A DNA stretch of 64,000 bases, taken from assembly GCF_900156575.1 (NCBI RefSeq), contig NZ_FTNY01000004.1:496001-560000 (forward strand), given 5' to 3'. The notes under the pieces are model-generated. The model saw only the letters and a list, made by a program, of their open reading frames with translations. It was not told the origin of the DNA and did no database searches. This document shows positions 8,846 through 17,616 of the stretch, in pieces. Source of the stretch: Chryseobacterium shigense. GTDB lineage: Bacteria; Bacteroidota; Bacteroidia; Flavobacteriales; Weeksellaceae. Both the position numbers and the translations under genes were made by a program. Numbering within the stretch: position 1 is the first letter of the stretch; the number at the start of each line of letters is the position of its first letter.

Positions 8846-9883
8846 ATGAGTGGAAAATTTAAAAGAGCGGTTCTGTTTTCAGGAGGAGGAACCAGGCTGA
8901 TGATTTATCTTGGAATGTTCGCCGCCCTTGAAGAATTGGATCTGAAGCCTGATATAGTAATTGCTTCATGCGGCGGAGCATTTGCCGCAACGGTGATCAA
9001 TGCTTTTCCTGACAACATTTCCCGAAAAGAATATCTCAAGTCGGAGGAATACTTCAGGTTTGTATCCGGAACAGTATTAACAGAACATAAAAAGCTTTCT
9101 CAAATCGGAATTTTCTCAATAAAAAAATTACTGTACAAAAAAAGAGCTCCTTTGATTGAAGATGTTTTTAACAGATACCTTGTTGAAATGCCCCAGGATC
9201 TGTCCGAAGTTTTTCCTTCATTAAAGAACCTTCAGTTTTCGCAAAGTATTCCTACAGTCATCATCGGATCTGAACTTCTCTTTGATCCCAATGAGACCGG
9301 ACAGGAAAGAAATGGCAGGAAGCTTTATCAAAAAATCATAATCACTGACCAGAAGACGGCAGAAAAAATCAATCCGGAACAGATCATTATCGGATCCGAC
9401 AATGTAATGAATAGCGCTGTAGAAATGCTTCCGTTGATAAGAACCGATATTTCTTTGCTTGAAAGCACCCGTATTTCTATTTCCGACATGTTTTATGTAG
9501 AACCCGCTTTCCTTCATGGAAAATATTTTGCAGGCGGAGCCATCGACCTTATCCCGATCGAATTGGCCAGTCATCTTGCCGACGAAATCATCACCGAAAA
9601 AAAACAATCTTACAGTTCTGTTGAAGAAGCTTTTGTCCGGGCTGTACTTGGTTTCAGTGGTAATGAAAGACTTTTAGAGATTGAACAACTTTCAGCAGAT
9701 TTCCAGATCGATACAACGGGAATTAAGCAGGATTTAAAAGGACATTATCTCAAAAAAGGAATTAATTGGAGAAAATTTGAGATTGATTTTTCTTTCCCGA
9801 AAACCTATGAACAATTTGCAGAAGACATGGAAATGCAGTGGCAGTATGGTTTTGATCAGACTATGAAATCTATTCGTAGATGA
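8846..9883 (+). CDS. Patatin-like phospholipase fold protein with altered catalytic residues
   Basis: The 345-residue protein has the patatin/RssA start: an oxyanion-loop SGGGTRLMIYLG near residues 12-23. The nucleophile elbow then reads ASCGGAFAA near 46-54. The family consensus there is GxSxG, so the catalytic Ser position is Cys. The second catalytic element, normally DGG/DGA, reads FAGGAIDLIP near 230, so the Asp of the Ser-Asp dyad is Ala. Both dyad positions are therefore changed. The protein may be a lipid-binding pseudoenzyme or use a different chemistry. It is cytosolic or peripheral and lies inside the ynb-like lipid cluster, 4 bases after the CdsA-like gene. Confidence 0.8.
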   Translation: MSGKFKRAVLFSGGGTRLMIYLGMFAALEELDLKPDIVIASCGGAFAATVINAFPDNISRKEYLKSEEYFRFVSGTVLTEHKKLSQIGIFSIKKLLYKKRAPLIEDVFNRYLVEMPQDLSEVFPSLKNLQFSQSIPTVIIGSELLFDPNETGQERNGRKLYQKIIITDQKTAEKINPEQIIIGSDNVMNSAVEMLPLIRTDISLLESTRISISDMFYVEPAFLHGKYFAGGAIDLIPIELASHLADEIITEKKQSYSSVEEAFVRAVLGFSGNERLLEIEQLSADFQIDTTGIKQDLKGHYLKKGINWRKFEIDFSFPKTYEQFAEDMEMQWQYGFDQTMKSIRR

Positions 9884-9990
9884 TTTTTTATGATGAAATA
9901 TATTTTGGCTAAAGCCGAATGATATTGCTGGTATTTTCAGTAAATGGGCCTATTGAATTTTGAAAATCAGTGATTTTCAAAAAAACTTAT

Positions 9991-10500
9991 GTGAACTTCT
10001 ATCCTCAAACCCTTACACTTAAAACCACTAAAAGTGTTTAAAAATTTTTGAACCTTTTGTGGTTGATAAAATCCAACTTTCAGTTTCTATCGAATATTGA
10101 GAATCTTTGATTTTTCCAAAAACTCATGTGAACTTCTATCCTCAACCCCTTTACACTTAAAATCACTAAAGTGTTTCAAGACTTTTGTCCCTTTTGTGGT
10201 TGATAAAAATCCAACTTTCAGTTTCCATCGAATATTGAAAATCTTTGATTTTTCCAAAAACTCATGTGAACTTCTATCCCCAAACCCTTACACTTAAAAC
10301 CACTAAAAGTGTTTAAAAACTTTTGAACCTTTTGTGGTTGATAAAAATCCAACTTTCAGTTTCCATCGAATATTGAAAATCTTTGATTTTTCCAAAAACT
10401 CATGTGAACTTCTATCCTCAAACCCTTACACTTAAAACCACTAAAAGTGTTTAAAAACTTTTGAACCTTTTGTGGTCGATAAAAATCCAACTTTCAGTTT
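9991..10500. repeat. 138-bp tandem repeat, four copies, inside the lipid gene cluster
   Basis: The motif GTGAACTTCTATC starts at 9991, 10128, 10266 and 10404, giving a period of 137-138 bases. Copies 3 and 4 are almost identical, and copies 1 and 2 carry scattered changes and one-base indels. A degenerate partial copy precedes the array from about 9955. Each unit holds two self-complementary parts: ACACTT...AAGTGT around an A-rich loop, and AAAATC...GATTTT. The array fills most of the gap between the patatin-like gene and the dehydrogenase. Short open frames here are by-products of the repeat. It resembles dispersed intergenic repeats common in Flavobacteriia, by my recollection. Confidence 0.9.
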
Positions 10501-10541
10501 TAAAATCTATTTTTACACAAAATTCAAATCGCGACAACCCA

Positions 10542-11303
10542 ATGAATGTTTTTATCGCAGGCGGAACGTCCGGTATCGGCTATGCTCTTGCCCGGCATTA
10601 TCTTGAAAAAGGATATACTGTAGGAATCTGCGGGAGAAATCCGGCAAAGATTTCTGAAAATAATTTTGAAAAGTTAAAAGCATTTCAGGCAGATGTTTGT
10701 GATATGGATTCTATTGCCACTGCGGTACATTCCTTTTTGAACGATCGCGAAAATCTTGACCTTTTTATCAACTGTGCAGGAAGCTATGCAGAAGATGTAG
10801 CTGGAAAAATTTCTTACGAAGAAGCTGAAGAAATGCTTCAAACCAATATTTTAGGGACTGTAAACTGTTTTGAAACAGCCCGTAAACTGATGAAAGGACA
10901 GAAAAAAGGCAGCATCGCAGTCATTGCTTCTGTTTCCGGGATTTTAGATTATGAAAATTCCAGTCTTTACACCAAAACAAAACGGTCGGTGATCCAGATT
11001 TCTGATGCTTACCGTCGGGCGCTGAAACCGTTCGGGATTTCTGTAACAGCAATCGCCCCGGGATATGTAGACACTGAAAAACTCAGACAGCTCAATCATA
11101 ATGACCTTCATAAAAAACCTTTCCTTACTGATGTACAAACAGCTGTCAACATTATTTCCAAAGCGATTGAAAACCAGGAAAAACTAGTGATTTTTCCTGC
11201 AAAAATGAAATGGATGATGAAATCGCTGTCCCTACTTCCTTCTTTTTTATTAAATACAATCATGTTCAGGAAAGCCCGATGGATGAAACAAGACCAACCC
11301 TAA
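10542..11303 (+). CDS. Short-chain dehydrogenase/reductase (SDR)
   Basis: This NAD(P)-dependent oxidoreductase has 253 residues from the ATG at 10542. The N-terminus MNVFIAGGTSGIGYALA is the Rossmann glycine motif (GGTSGIG), and NCAG near residue 83 is the structural NNAG equivalent. The catalytic Ser sits in IASVSG, and YTKTK gives the YxxxK pair. The in-frame TTG at 10461 would start translation inside the tandem repeat, so I chose 10542. The C-terminus extends with hydrophobic residues that may touch the membrane. Membership of the ynb-like cluster suggests it reduces or oxidises a lipid head group or a polar precursor. The substrate is unknown. Confidence 0.85.
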   Translation: MNVFIAGGTSGIGYALARHYLEKGYTVGICGRNPAKISENNFEKLKAFQADVCDMDSIATAVHSFLNDRENLDLFINCAGSYAEDVAGKISYEEAEEMLQTNILGTVNCFETARKLMKGQKKGSIAVIASVSGILDYENSSLYTKTKRSVIQISDAYRRALKPFGISVTAIAPGYVDTEKLRQLNHNDLHKKPFLTDVQTAVNIISKAIENQEKLVIFPAKMKWMMKSLSLLPSFLLNTIMFRKARWMKQDQP

Positions 11304-12580
11304 AACAGCAAACCTATGCTTTTGCGCTCTGTGCGTTTGTATTCATGACGGTTTACAATTTTGCAGCATGGTATACTTCAAAGTCTGAAAAAGTACCATC
11401 GTTCACATTTGATTTTGAAAAGCACATTCCATTTTTACCATGGAGCATTATTCCGTACATGACGAGTGTCTGCTTTTTTTGTCTAGTCTTTTTTGTGTGT
11501 AAAAATCATGAACAGCTTAAGGTTTTAACCAAGAGAATGCTTTTTACGACTATCGTTGCAGGCGCTTGTTTTATTCTGTTTCCACTGCGGTTTTCTTTAA
11601 CAAAACCCACAACAGACGGTTCTATTGTAGACTACTCTTTTCAGTTTCTCAAGATGTTTGATTCGCCTTTCAACCAGTCTCCGTCTCTGCACATCGCTTA
11701 TGCGTTGATCTTTTGGACCGTCTTCAGAAACTTAAAAAGATTCCGCACCTTTCTGATGGTATGGCTTATTGCAGTGGGAATTTCTACTCTGACAACCTAC
11801 CAGCATCATTTCATGGATATTCTTGCAGGAACAGTCCTTGCGCATCTCAGTTTTATCATCTTTCCGTACCGAAAACATGATTTCCAATACAGAAATTTCC
11901 ACGTTGCCAATTTTTATTTTTTGTCTGGATGGATTTTAATATCAGCTTCCGTTCTTTTGGATCGTTTTTACAGTCATCTATGGTTGATTCTGCTTTGGCC
12001 TGCAGGAATGGCGATCATTATTGGGTATCACTACCAAAAAAATACCACTCATTTTCTAAAGGATAAAAACGGAAAAATTTCATTGTGGAAAAAGGTCTTT
12101 TATACGCCTTATCGGATGATCTATTTGATTTTCTGGAAATTTTTACGGAAGAACAAAAAACCGCTGGAGATCGTTCCTCGCATATACATTTCGTCAAGAC
12201 CCGGCCGGGAAGATCTGCATTATTTTGAGGTGACCAGTAATATGTTGGTCTATGATCTTTCAGCAGAAATGGAAGAAATACAGGACTTAAAAAAGAAATC
12301 TTCCTATCATTCGGTTCCTTTTCTGGATATCGGAACTCTGGATATCGATGAGACGAAAAAGCTGGTCAATGAAATCACAGAGAACTATAGAAAGCTTAGG
12401 GCAGACGGAAAAATAGTCATTCACTGCACCATGGGATTGACAAGAAGCTCTGTTATAGGCATTTTAGTAATGAAAAATATTCTATCTTTACCTCTAGATG
12501 AAGCAGTGGATACCATGAAAGGCATTCATAAAGAAGCAGTCATTCATCCTTATCTCAAGGATTTTTTGAAAAAAATTTAA
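11279..12580 (+). CDS. ynbD: YnbD-like PAP2/dual-specificity phosphatase fusion
   Basis: This membrane protein joins two phosphatase domains. The N-terminal half has about six membrane segments with PAP2-type motifs: SPSLHIAYA (the PSGH equivalent) and TTYQHHFMDILAG, with the HxxxD pair. The C-terminal cytosolic part ends in a dual-specificity phosphatase active site, IHCTMGLTRSS (HCx5R), near residue 381. Using the ATG at 11279 gives 433 residues, close to the length I recall for E. coli YnbD, and overlaps the dehydrogenase by 25 bases. An in-frame ATG at 11210 is less likely. A PTPMT1-like role, removing a phosphate from a lipid intermediate made by the CDP-alcohol transferase, is an inference. 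Confidence 0.85.
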   Translation: MDETRPTLKQQTYAFALCAFVFMTVYNFAAWYTSKSEKVPSFTFDFEKHIPFLPWSIIPYMTSVCFFCLVFFVCKNHEQLKVLTKRMLFTTIVAGACFILFPLRFSLTKPTTDGSIVDYSFQFLKMFDSPFNQSPSLHIAYALIFWTVFRNLKRFRTFLMVWLIAVGISTLTTYQHHFMDILAGTVLAHLSFIIFPYRKHDFQYRNFHVANFYFLSGWILISASVLLDRFYSHLWLILLWPAGMAIIIGYHYQKNTTHFLKDKNGKISLWKKVFYTPYRMIYLIFWKFLRKNKKPLEIVPRIYISSRPGREDLHYFEVTSNMLVYDLSAEMEEIQDLKKKSSYHSVPFLDIGTLDIDETKKLVNEITENYRKLRADGKIVIHCTMGLTRSSVIGILVMKNILSLPLDEAVDTMKGIHKEAVIHPYLKDFLKKI

Positions 12581-12583
12581 ACT

Positions 12584-14278
12584 ATGAACAGCGGACATTT
12601 TAAGAGTTTCGACGGCAGTACTATTTTCTATCGTGAATGGAATTATCAGCCACAACAAAAAAGCATCATCATCATCCACCGCGGTCATGAGCATTCAGAA
12701 AGACTGAATGATATTGCACAATCTCCTCAGTTTTCAAAATACAATATTTTCGCATTTGATCTTCGCGGACACGGACATACCGAGACAAAAACGTCTTCCG
12801 TATTCATGGATTATGTGAGAGATCTGGATTCTTTCTCCAAATTTTTAGGATCAAAATATGCTATAAATATTTCTGATGTTTTCGTTTTGGCTAACAGCAT
12901 CGGAGGTGTTGTCGCTTCAGCCTGGGCGCATGATTTCGCTCCTGATATTGCCGGAATGGCTCTTCTGGCACCTGCTTTTAAAATCAATCTCATCGTTCCG
13001 CTGGCCAATGAAATGATCACGCTTGGAACAAAGCTTAAAAAAGGACTGATTATCAAAAGCTATGTGAAGTCTAAAATGCTTACCCATGACCCGGAACAGC
13101 AAAAAGCGTATGACACAGATCCACTGATCACAAGATCTATCGACGCCGAACTTCTTATTGACCTTGCCAAAGCTGGAAAACGTCTGGTAGAAGATGCTGA
13201 AGCCATGGATACCCCTGCATTGATCCTGGCAGCAGAAAAAGATCATGTGGTTTTCAATAAAGAACAGAAAACTTTTTATGACAAGCTTGATACGGATTTA
13301 AAGAAATATGAAGTATTATCAGGCTTTTTCCATGGAATCTTGTTCGATACCGGAAAAGAAAAAGTATACGACAAAATAGTTGATTTTGCTGAAAAGTGTT
13401 TCAGCAGAACCCACAAAACAGCTTCCCTTCATCCTGACCGCTTTTCTGTAAAGGAATATGAGGATCTTCAGAATAATATCGGAAATAATCTGAATTTCAA
13501 ACTTCAGAAATTTTCACTGAATACCATCGGAAAAATAAGCAACGGAATGGCGATCGGTCTGAAATATGGCTTTGATTCCGGTGCTTCACTCCATTATGTG
13601 TATCAGAACCAGCCGAAAGGAAAATTTGGTTTTGGGAAAATGATGGATAAAAATTACCTCAATGCGATTGGCTGGAAAGGAATTCGTATCCGTAAGGAAC
13701 ATTTGATTCAGCTTTTGGAGCAGAACATTGAAAACCTTAAGAAAGAAGGCAGAAAAATTAAAATTCTTGATATTGCCGGTGGAACAGGAAATTATTTATT
13801 CGATATTAAAGAAAAATATCCTGATGCCGAGATTGTTATTAATGAATTTGTTAAAGCTAATATTGAGATCGGAGAAAAAGTAATCAAAGAAAAAAATTAT
13901 CAGAATATCCGTTTTACGAATTTTGACTGTTTTGATTCTGAAACCTATAAAAAGATAGATTTTGAACCTAACATTACCATTATTTCAGGAATTCTGGAAC
14001 TTTTTGGAGATAATGAAATGGCTACTAAAGCCGTTAAGGGAGCATCTGCTATTTCTGAAAAAGATTCTTTTATCGTCTACACAGGGCAGCCGTGGCATCC
14101 GCAACTTAAAATGATTGCTTATGTTTTGAATAATCATCAGAACAAAGATTGGATCATGAGAAGACGTTCCCAGAAAGAGCTTGACAGAGTCATGAAACAC
14201 AGCGGGGTCCGAAAGGAAAATATGCTGATTGATGATTACGGTATTTTTACAGTTTCTTCCGGGAAGATTAATTCTTAA
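12584..14278 (+). CDS. ynbC: YnbC-like alpha/beta hydrolase-methyltransferase fusion
   Basis: The 564-residue protein has two domains. Residues about 1-280 are a monoacylglycerol-lipase-like alpha/beta hydrolase, with the HRGHEHS and DLRGHGHT loops, a nucleophile Ser in ANSIGG near residue 106, and an acid/His pair near 220-250. Residues about 300-564 form a class I SAM-dependent methyltransferase with motif I KILDIAGGTGNY near 397 and an acidic NEFVKAN after the second strand. E. coli YnbC has the same fusion, by my recollection. The gene starts 3 bases after the phosphatase, so both are co-transcribed and probably modify one lipid: deacylation or hydrolysis plus methylation. Confidence 0.87.
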   Translation: MNSGHFKSFDGSTIFYREWNYQPQQKSIIIIHRGHEHSERLNDIAQSPQFSKYNIFAFDLRGHGHTETKTSSVFMDYVRDLDSFSKFLGSKYAINISDVFVLANSIGGVVASAWAHDFAPDIAGMALLAPAFKINLIVPLANEMITLGTKLKKGLIIKSYVKSKMLTHDPEQQKAYDTDPLITRSIDAELLIDLAKAGKRLVEDAEAMDTPALILAAEKDHVVFNKEQKTFYDKLDTDLKKYEVLSGFFHGILFDTGKEKVYDKIVDFAEKCFSRTHKTASLHPDRFSVKEYEDLQNNIGNNLNFKLQKFSLNTIGKISNGMAIGLKYGFDSGASLHYVYQNQPKGKFGFGKMMDKNYLNAIGWKGIRIRKEHLIQLLEQNIENLKKEGRKIKILDIAGGTGNYLFDIKEKYPDAEIVINEFVKANIEIGEKVIKEKNYQNIRFTNFDCFDSETYKKIDFEPNITIISGILELFGDNEMATKAVKGASAISEKDSFIVYTGQPWHPQLKMIAYVLNNHQNKDWIMRRRSQKELDRVMKHSGVRKENMLIDDYGIFTVSSGKINS

Positions 14279-14368
14279 AACTAAAAAATCACGCTAAGAT
14301 TGAGCAGATTGAACAGATGTTTGCGTTAGATCTGCCTGATCGGCTGAATTTGCGAGAGCTCAATAATA

Positions 14369-14402
14369 AGAAAGGTTTTTCAATTACTTGAAAAACCTTT
14401 CT
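14369..14402. terminator. Bidirectional hairpin terminator
   Basis: A perfect 15-bp stem (14369-14383 with 14388-14402) closes a TTAC loop. It lies between the convergent ynbC-like and YceI genes and closes the lipid cluster. Confidence 0.85.
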
Positions 14403-14423
14403 TTATCTAAATGGTCTGTAAAA

Positions 14424-14993
14424 CTATTGTTTTACCAGTTCAAAATATAAACTTACATCTACATCCTTAGCTACGCCCGCACCAGTCGGGTCATATTTGA
14501 TTCCGTAGTCTAAACGGTTAACCGTGAATTTTGCCTGGAAGCCCATTACTTCTTTTCCTTGCTGATTTTTAGTAACTCCTCCAAAAGTTACAGGAATGCT
14601 CACATCCTTTACAGCTTCCTTTATTTTCAGAGCTCCTTTCAGTATATAGGTATTATTTTTATCCTTTGTGATCGATTTACTGTGAAAACTCATGGCAGGA
14701 TATTTTTCAGCATCAAAAAAATCCGGACTTTTAAGATGCTTGTCTCTCATCTCTGTTCCTGTATTGATTGAGTTCACCTCTACCTCAAAAGCAAAAGTGG
14801 CATTATCTAAATTGGCTGCTTCCGCGATTACTTTTCCTTCGAATTTGTCAAATCTTCCCTGCACAAAATTGATTCCCATATGCTTGATATTGAAATTTAC
14901 GGAAGAGTGCATAGGATCTACAGTCCATTCCGTTTGTGCAAAACCCAAAACGCTTAACAGCGTAAAAACGAAAGATAAAAATACTTTTTTCAT
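14424..14993 (-). CDS. YceI family periplasmic lipid-binding protein
   Basis: The 189-residue exported protein has a signal peptide of about 19 residues ending FAQ. The body is a lipocalin-like beta-barrel of the YceI family, which binds polyisoprenoid or other hydrophobic molecules in the periplasm. Family landmarks are WTVDPMHSSVNFNIKHMG at the mature N-terminus, VEVNSINTGTEMRDKHLKSPDFFDAEKYP in the middle and KFTVNRLDYGI near the end. Length and order of motifs are normal. It is probably monocistronic or paired with the small membrane protein upstream on the same strand. Its ligand is unknown. Confidence 0.92.
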   Translation of the reverse strand: MKKVFLSFVFTLLSVLGFAQTEWTVDPMHSSVNFNIKHMGINFVQGRFDKFEGKVIAEAANLDNATFAFEVEVNSINTGTEMRDKHLKSPDFFDAEKYPAMSFHSKSITKDKNNTYILKGALKIKEAVKDVSIPVTFGGVTKNQQGKEVMGFQAKFTVNRLDYGIKYDPTGAGVAKDVDVSLYFELVKQ

Positions 14994-15054
14994 TATAACT
15001 TATTTTTAGTTGAGTAAAGATAATACATATTGATTACCCTATTCTTGATGTAGG

Positions 15055-15465
15055 TTAGTTTTTAACGTTAGCTCCCATCATTTTAGAATAAAGGAGACCA
15101 AAAACATACAGTATAAGGAAAACAATGATTGAATTGAGGTACAACATTAAGTCTATCAAATGATTATCCGTTGCTTCAATAAAATAAATAAAAGGATTAA
15201 TACCCGACAGCAACAGCATCAGCAGATAAAGGATTTCAAATAAAACGGCCATTTTCCACAGGGAATCATAGCTTCTCCTGAATATCAATATGGTGACCGA
15301 CCCAATGACTGCAATGATGAGAGATCCAAAAAAAACCACTGTGGGAAGCATTCCCAATTGACCAGCAGACAAGTTAAGAATTCTTCCGCTCCAATTGGCT
15401 AGCTGCGCATTGAGACCACTCATCACAACAAATAGGATCACACTTTTAAGAAGAATATTTTTCAT
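15055..15465 (-). CDS. Small integral membrane protein of unknown function
   Basis: The 136-residue protein has four clear hydrophobic helices (about residues 5-22, 40-62, 70-92 and 105-130) with short loops. No catalytic or transport motif is visible. It is transcribed towards the YceI gene with a 61-base gap and is divergent from radA. It could belong to a broad group of four-helix membrane proteins of Flavobacteriia, but I cannot name the family. Confidence 0.65.
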   Translation of the reverse strand: MKNILLKSVILFVVMSGLNAQLANWSGRILNLSAGQLGMLPTVVFFGSLIIAVIGSVTILIFRRSYDSLWKMAVLFEILYLLMLLLSGINPFIYFIEATDNHLIDLMLYLNSIIVFLILYVFGLLYSKMMGANVKN

Positions 15466-15520
15466 GGTTGAAAATTAATTAAAATTCTGAAAGGAGATTC
15501 ATTTTTTTTAACTTCGCAGT

Positions 15521-16870
15521 ATGGCAAAACTGAAAACAGCATATTTCTGTCAAAACTGCGGAACCCAATATTCCCAATGGATGGGGCAATGCAAAAATTG
15601 CGGAGAATGGAATACCCTTGTGGAAGAAGTCGTTGAGAAAACCTCATCTAAAACTCCTCCTTTTTCAAAATCAAAACAGCATGTCATCAACATTATTGAA
15701 GTAGTGACCAGCGAAGAACCCAGAATCAAAACACCTTCTGAAGAACTCAACCGTGTTCTGGGAGGAGGCATTGTGCTGGGCTCGGTCACTTTGATTGGTG
15801 GTGAACCCGGAATCGGAAAATCTACGCTTTTGCTTCAGCTCGCTTTAAAGATGAAGAAAAAAGTTTTTTATGTTTCAGGAGAGGAAAGTGCTTCACAAAT
15901 AAAAATGAGGGCGGACAGACTCACCGATGTTCAGAATCCCAACTGTTTTCTTTTTACTGAAACTGCATTGGAAAAAATCCTTCACGAAGCCAAAAAACTG
16001 GAACCGGATTTCATGATCATCGATTCTATTCAAACTTTACAATCCCAATTAATCGAAAGCTCGCCGGGAACCGTTTCCCAGATCAGAGAATGTTCCAATG
16101 AGATCATTAAATATGCAAAAGAAAATAACACTCCCGTTTTTCTGGTAGGCCATATTACAAAAGATGGTCAGATTGCAGGACCGAAAGTATTGGAGCACAT
16201 GGTAGATGTCGTTTTAAATTTTGACGGCGACAGAAACCATCTTTTCAGATTGCTAAGAGCGAATAAAAACCGTTTCGGATCTACTGCAGAAATCGGAATT
16301 TACGAAATGGTTTCCCAGGGTTTAAAAGAGATCAGAAATCCTTCAGAAATCCTCATTACCAAAAAATTTGAAGAACTTTCCGGAAACTCGGTAGCAGTGA
16401 CGTTGGAAGGAAACCGACCGATGTTGCTTGAAATTCAGGCCCTGGTAAGCACGGCTGTTTATGGAACTCCTCAGAGAAGTTCCACAGGCTTTGATGCCAA
16501 AAGACTGAATATGCTTCTGGCTGTTCTGGAAAAGCGTGCAGGCTTTCAGTTGGGCGCGAAAGATGTCTTTTTAAATATTACGGGAGGAATTAAAACGGAC
16601 GATCCGGCTCTGGATCTTGCGGTGGTGGCTTCCATTCTGTCTTCCAACGAAGATATTGCGATTTCCGAACATTTCTGTTTTGCCGGAGAAATCGGGTTAA
16701 GTGGAGAGATTCGCCCTATCGCACAGGTTGAACAGAGAATTACAGAAGCTGAAAAATTAGGGTACGAAAAAATATTTGTCTCTAATCTCAATAAAATTCC
16801 GAAAAGAAAATTTGGAATCAAGATTGAAGAAGTAAGCAAAATTGAGGATTTTCACGAAAGAATTTTCTAA
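15521..16870 (+). CDS. radA: DNA repair protein RadA (Sms)
   Basis: RadA is a RecA-like ATPase and helicase that promotes branch migration in homologous recombination. The 449-residue protein has the N-terminal C4 zinc finger (CQNCG...CKNCGEW, residues 10-28). It also has a Walker A GGEPGIGKST near residue 92, the RadA-specific KNRFG motif near 244, and a C-terminal Lon-like domain with GGI...DPALDLAV. Length is normal. The following methyltransferase starts 77 bases downstream on the same strand. Confidence 0.96.
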   Translation: MAKLKTAYFCQNCGTQYSQWMGQCKNCGEWNTLVEEVVEKTSSKTPPFSKSKQHVINIIEVVTSEEPRIKTPSEELNRVLGGGIVLGSVTLIGGEPGIGKSTLLLQLALKMKKKVFYVSGEESASQIKMRADRLTDVQNPNCFLFTETALEKILHEAKKLEPDFMIIDSIQTLQSQLIESSPGTVSQIRECSNEIIKYAKENNTPVFLVGHITKDGQIAGPKVLEHMVDVVLNFDGDRNHLFRLLRANKNRFGSTAEIGIYEMVSQGLKEIRNPSEILITKKFEELSGNSVAVTLEGNRPMLLEIQALVSTAVYGTPQRSSTGFDAKRLNMLLAVLEKRAGFQLGAKDVFLNITGGIKTDDPALDLAVVASILSSNEDIAISEHFCFAGEIGLSGEIRPIAQVEQRITEAEKLGYEKIFVSNLNKIPKRKFGIKIEEVSKIEDFHERIF

Positions 16871-16947
16871 TAATATTTCCGGAAGAAATTGGAATAGATA
16901 TTGACGGACAATGCTGGATTCGTAGTATCCTTAAAGAGTTTAAAACA

Positions 16948-17616
16948 ATGAAAAACAGTATCCATGAATACTATGACCAACTTGCAGAATCCTATGAAGA
17001 AAACCGTTTTGGAAATTCTTACGGTAGGTATATCGACGAGCAGGAGAATGTTTTTCTACATTCTTTTTTCAAGGATAAAAACTATTCAAAAGTTCTGGAT
17101 CTGGGATGTGGAACGGGCAGATTGCTTAAGTTTGCCAGCCATGGTACAGATTTCAGTGAGAAAATGCTCCGTATTGCGAAAGAAAAAAATCCGGGAAAAC
17201 TAACCGCTGTTGGTGAAATTTCAAAAATCCCGTTTGATGTAGTCTTTGACTGCATATTCTGCTTTCATGTGATCATGCATCAGACGAAAGAGGAAACAAT
17301 AAAATTCCTTGATGAATGTTTTCAGAAATTAGATCATCATGGAATCTTGATTTTCGATTATCCTACAAAAACCAGGAGAAAGACTGTTTCACCTCAGCAA
17401 GACTGGCATGCCGGGAATACTTTTACGGCCTCTGAAATTTCAATTGTATCCGGTGAAAAATGGATTATCAGGAATACTACTGGTATTTTATTATTTCCCG
17501 TGCACCGACTTCCCAAGAGCATCAGAAAGCTTTTTTTACCTTTAGATATTCTTCTCTGCCGTACTTTTCTGAAAAAGTGGGCTTCTTATCATATCGTAGT
17601 TCTGGAAAAGAAATGA
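16948..17616 (+). CDS. Class I SAM-dependent methyltransferase
   Basis: The 222-residue protein carries motif I KVLDLGCGTGRLLKFA near residues 48-63, and post-I residues GTDFSEKMLRIAKEK. FDCIFCFHVIMH is the motif II/III region. It belongs to the methyltransf_11/25 type; the substrate is unknown. Its stop overlaps the ATG of the VanW-like gene by 4 bases (ATGA), and that gene in turn overlaps acpH. The three genes therefore form a tight operon, possibly driven from radA. Confidence 0.85.
   Translation: MKNSIHEYYDQLAESYEENRFGNSYGRYIDEQENVFLHSFFKDKNYSKVLDLGCGTGRLLKFASHGTDFSEKMLRIAKEKNPGKLTAVGEISKIPFDVVFDCIFCFHVIMHQTKEETIKFLDECFQKLDHHGILIFDYPTKTRRKTVSPQQDWHAGNTFTASEISIVSGEKWIIRNTTGILLFPVHRLPKSIRKLFLPLDILLCRTFLKKWASYHIVVLEKK

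Noticed and set aside
10097..10297. Open frame of 66 codons in the tandem repeat
   Set aside because: It spans repeat units and the same frame is disrupted in neighbouring copies; it has no coding signal.
9955..10500. CRISPR-like array
   Set aside because: The period is 138 bases with near-identical whole units and no spacers; no cas genes are near.
17460..17612. Extended N-terminus of the VanW protein
   Set aside because: It lies fully within the methyltransferase gene; the ATG at 17613 makes the usual ATGA overlap and starts the family sequence.
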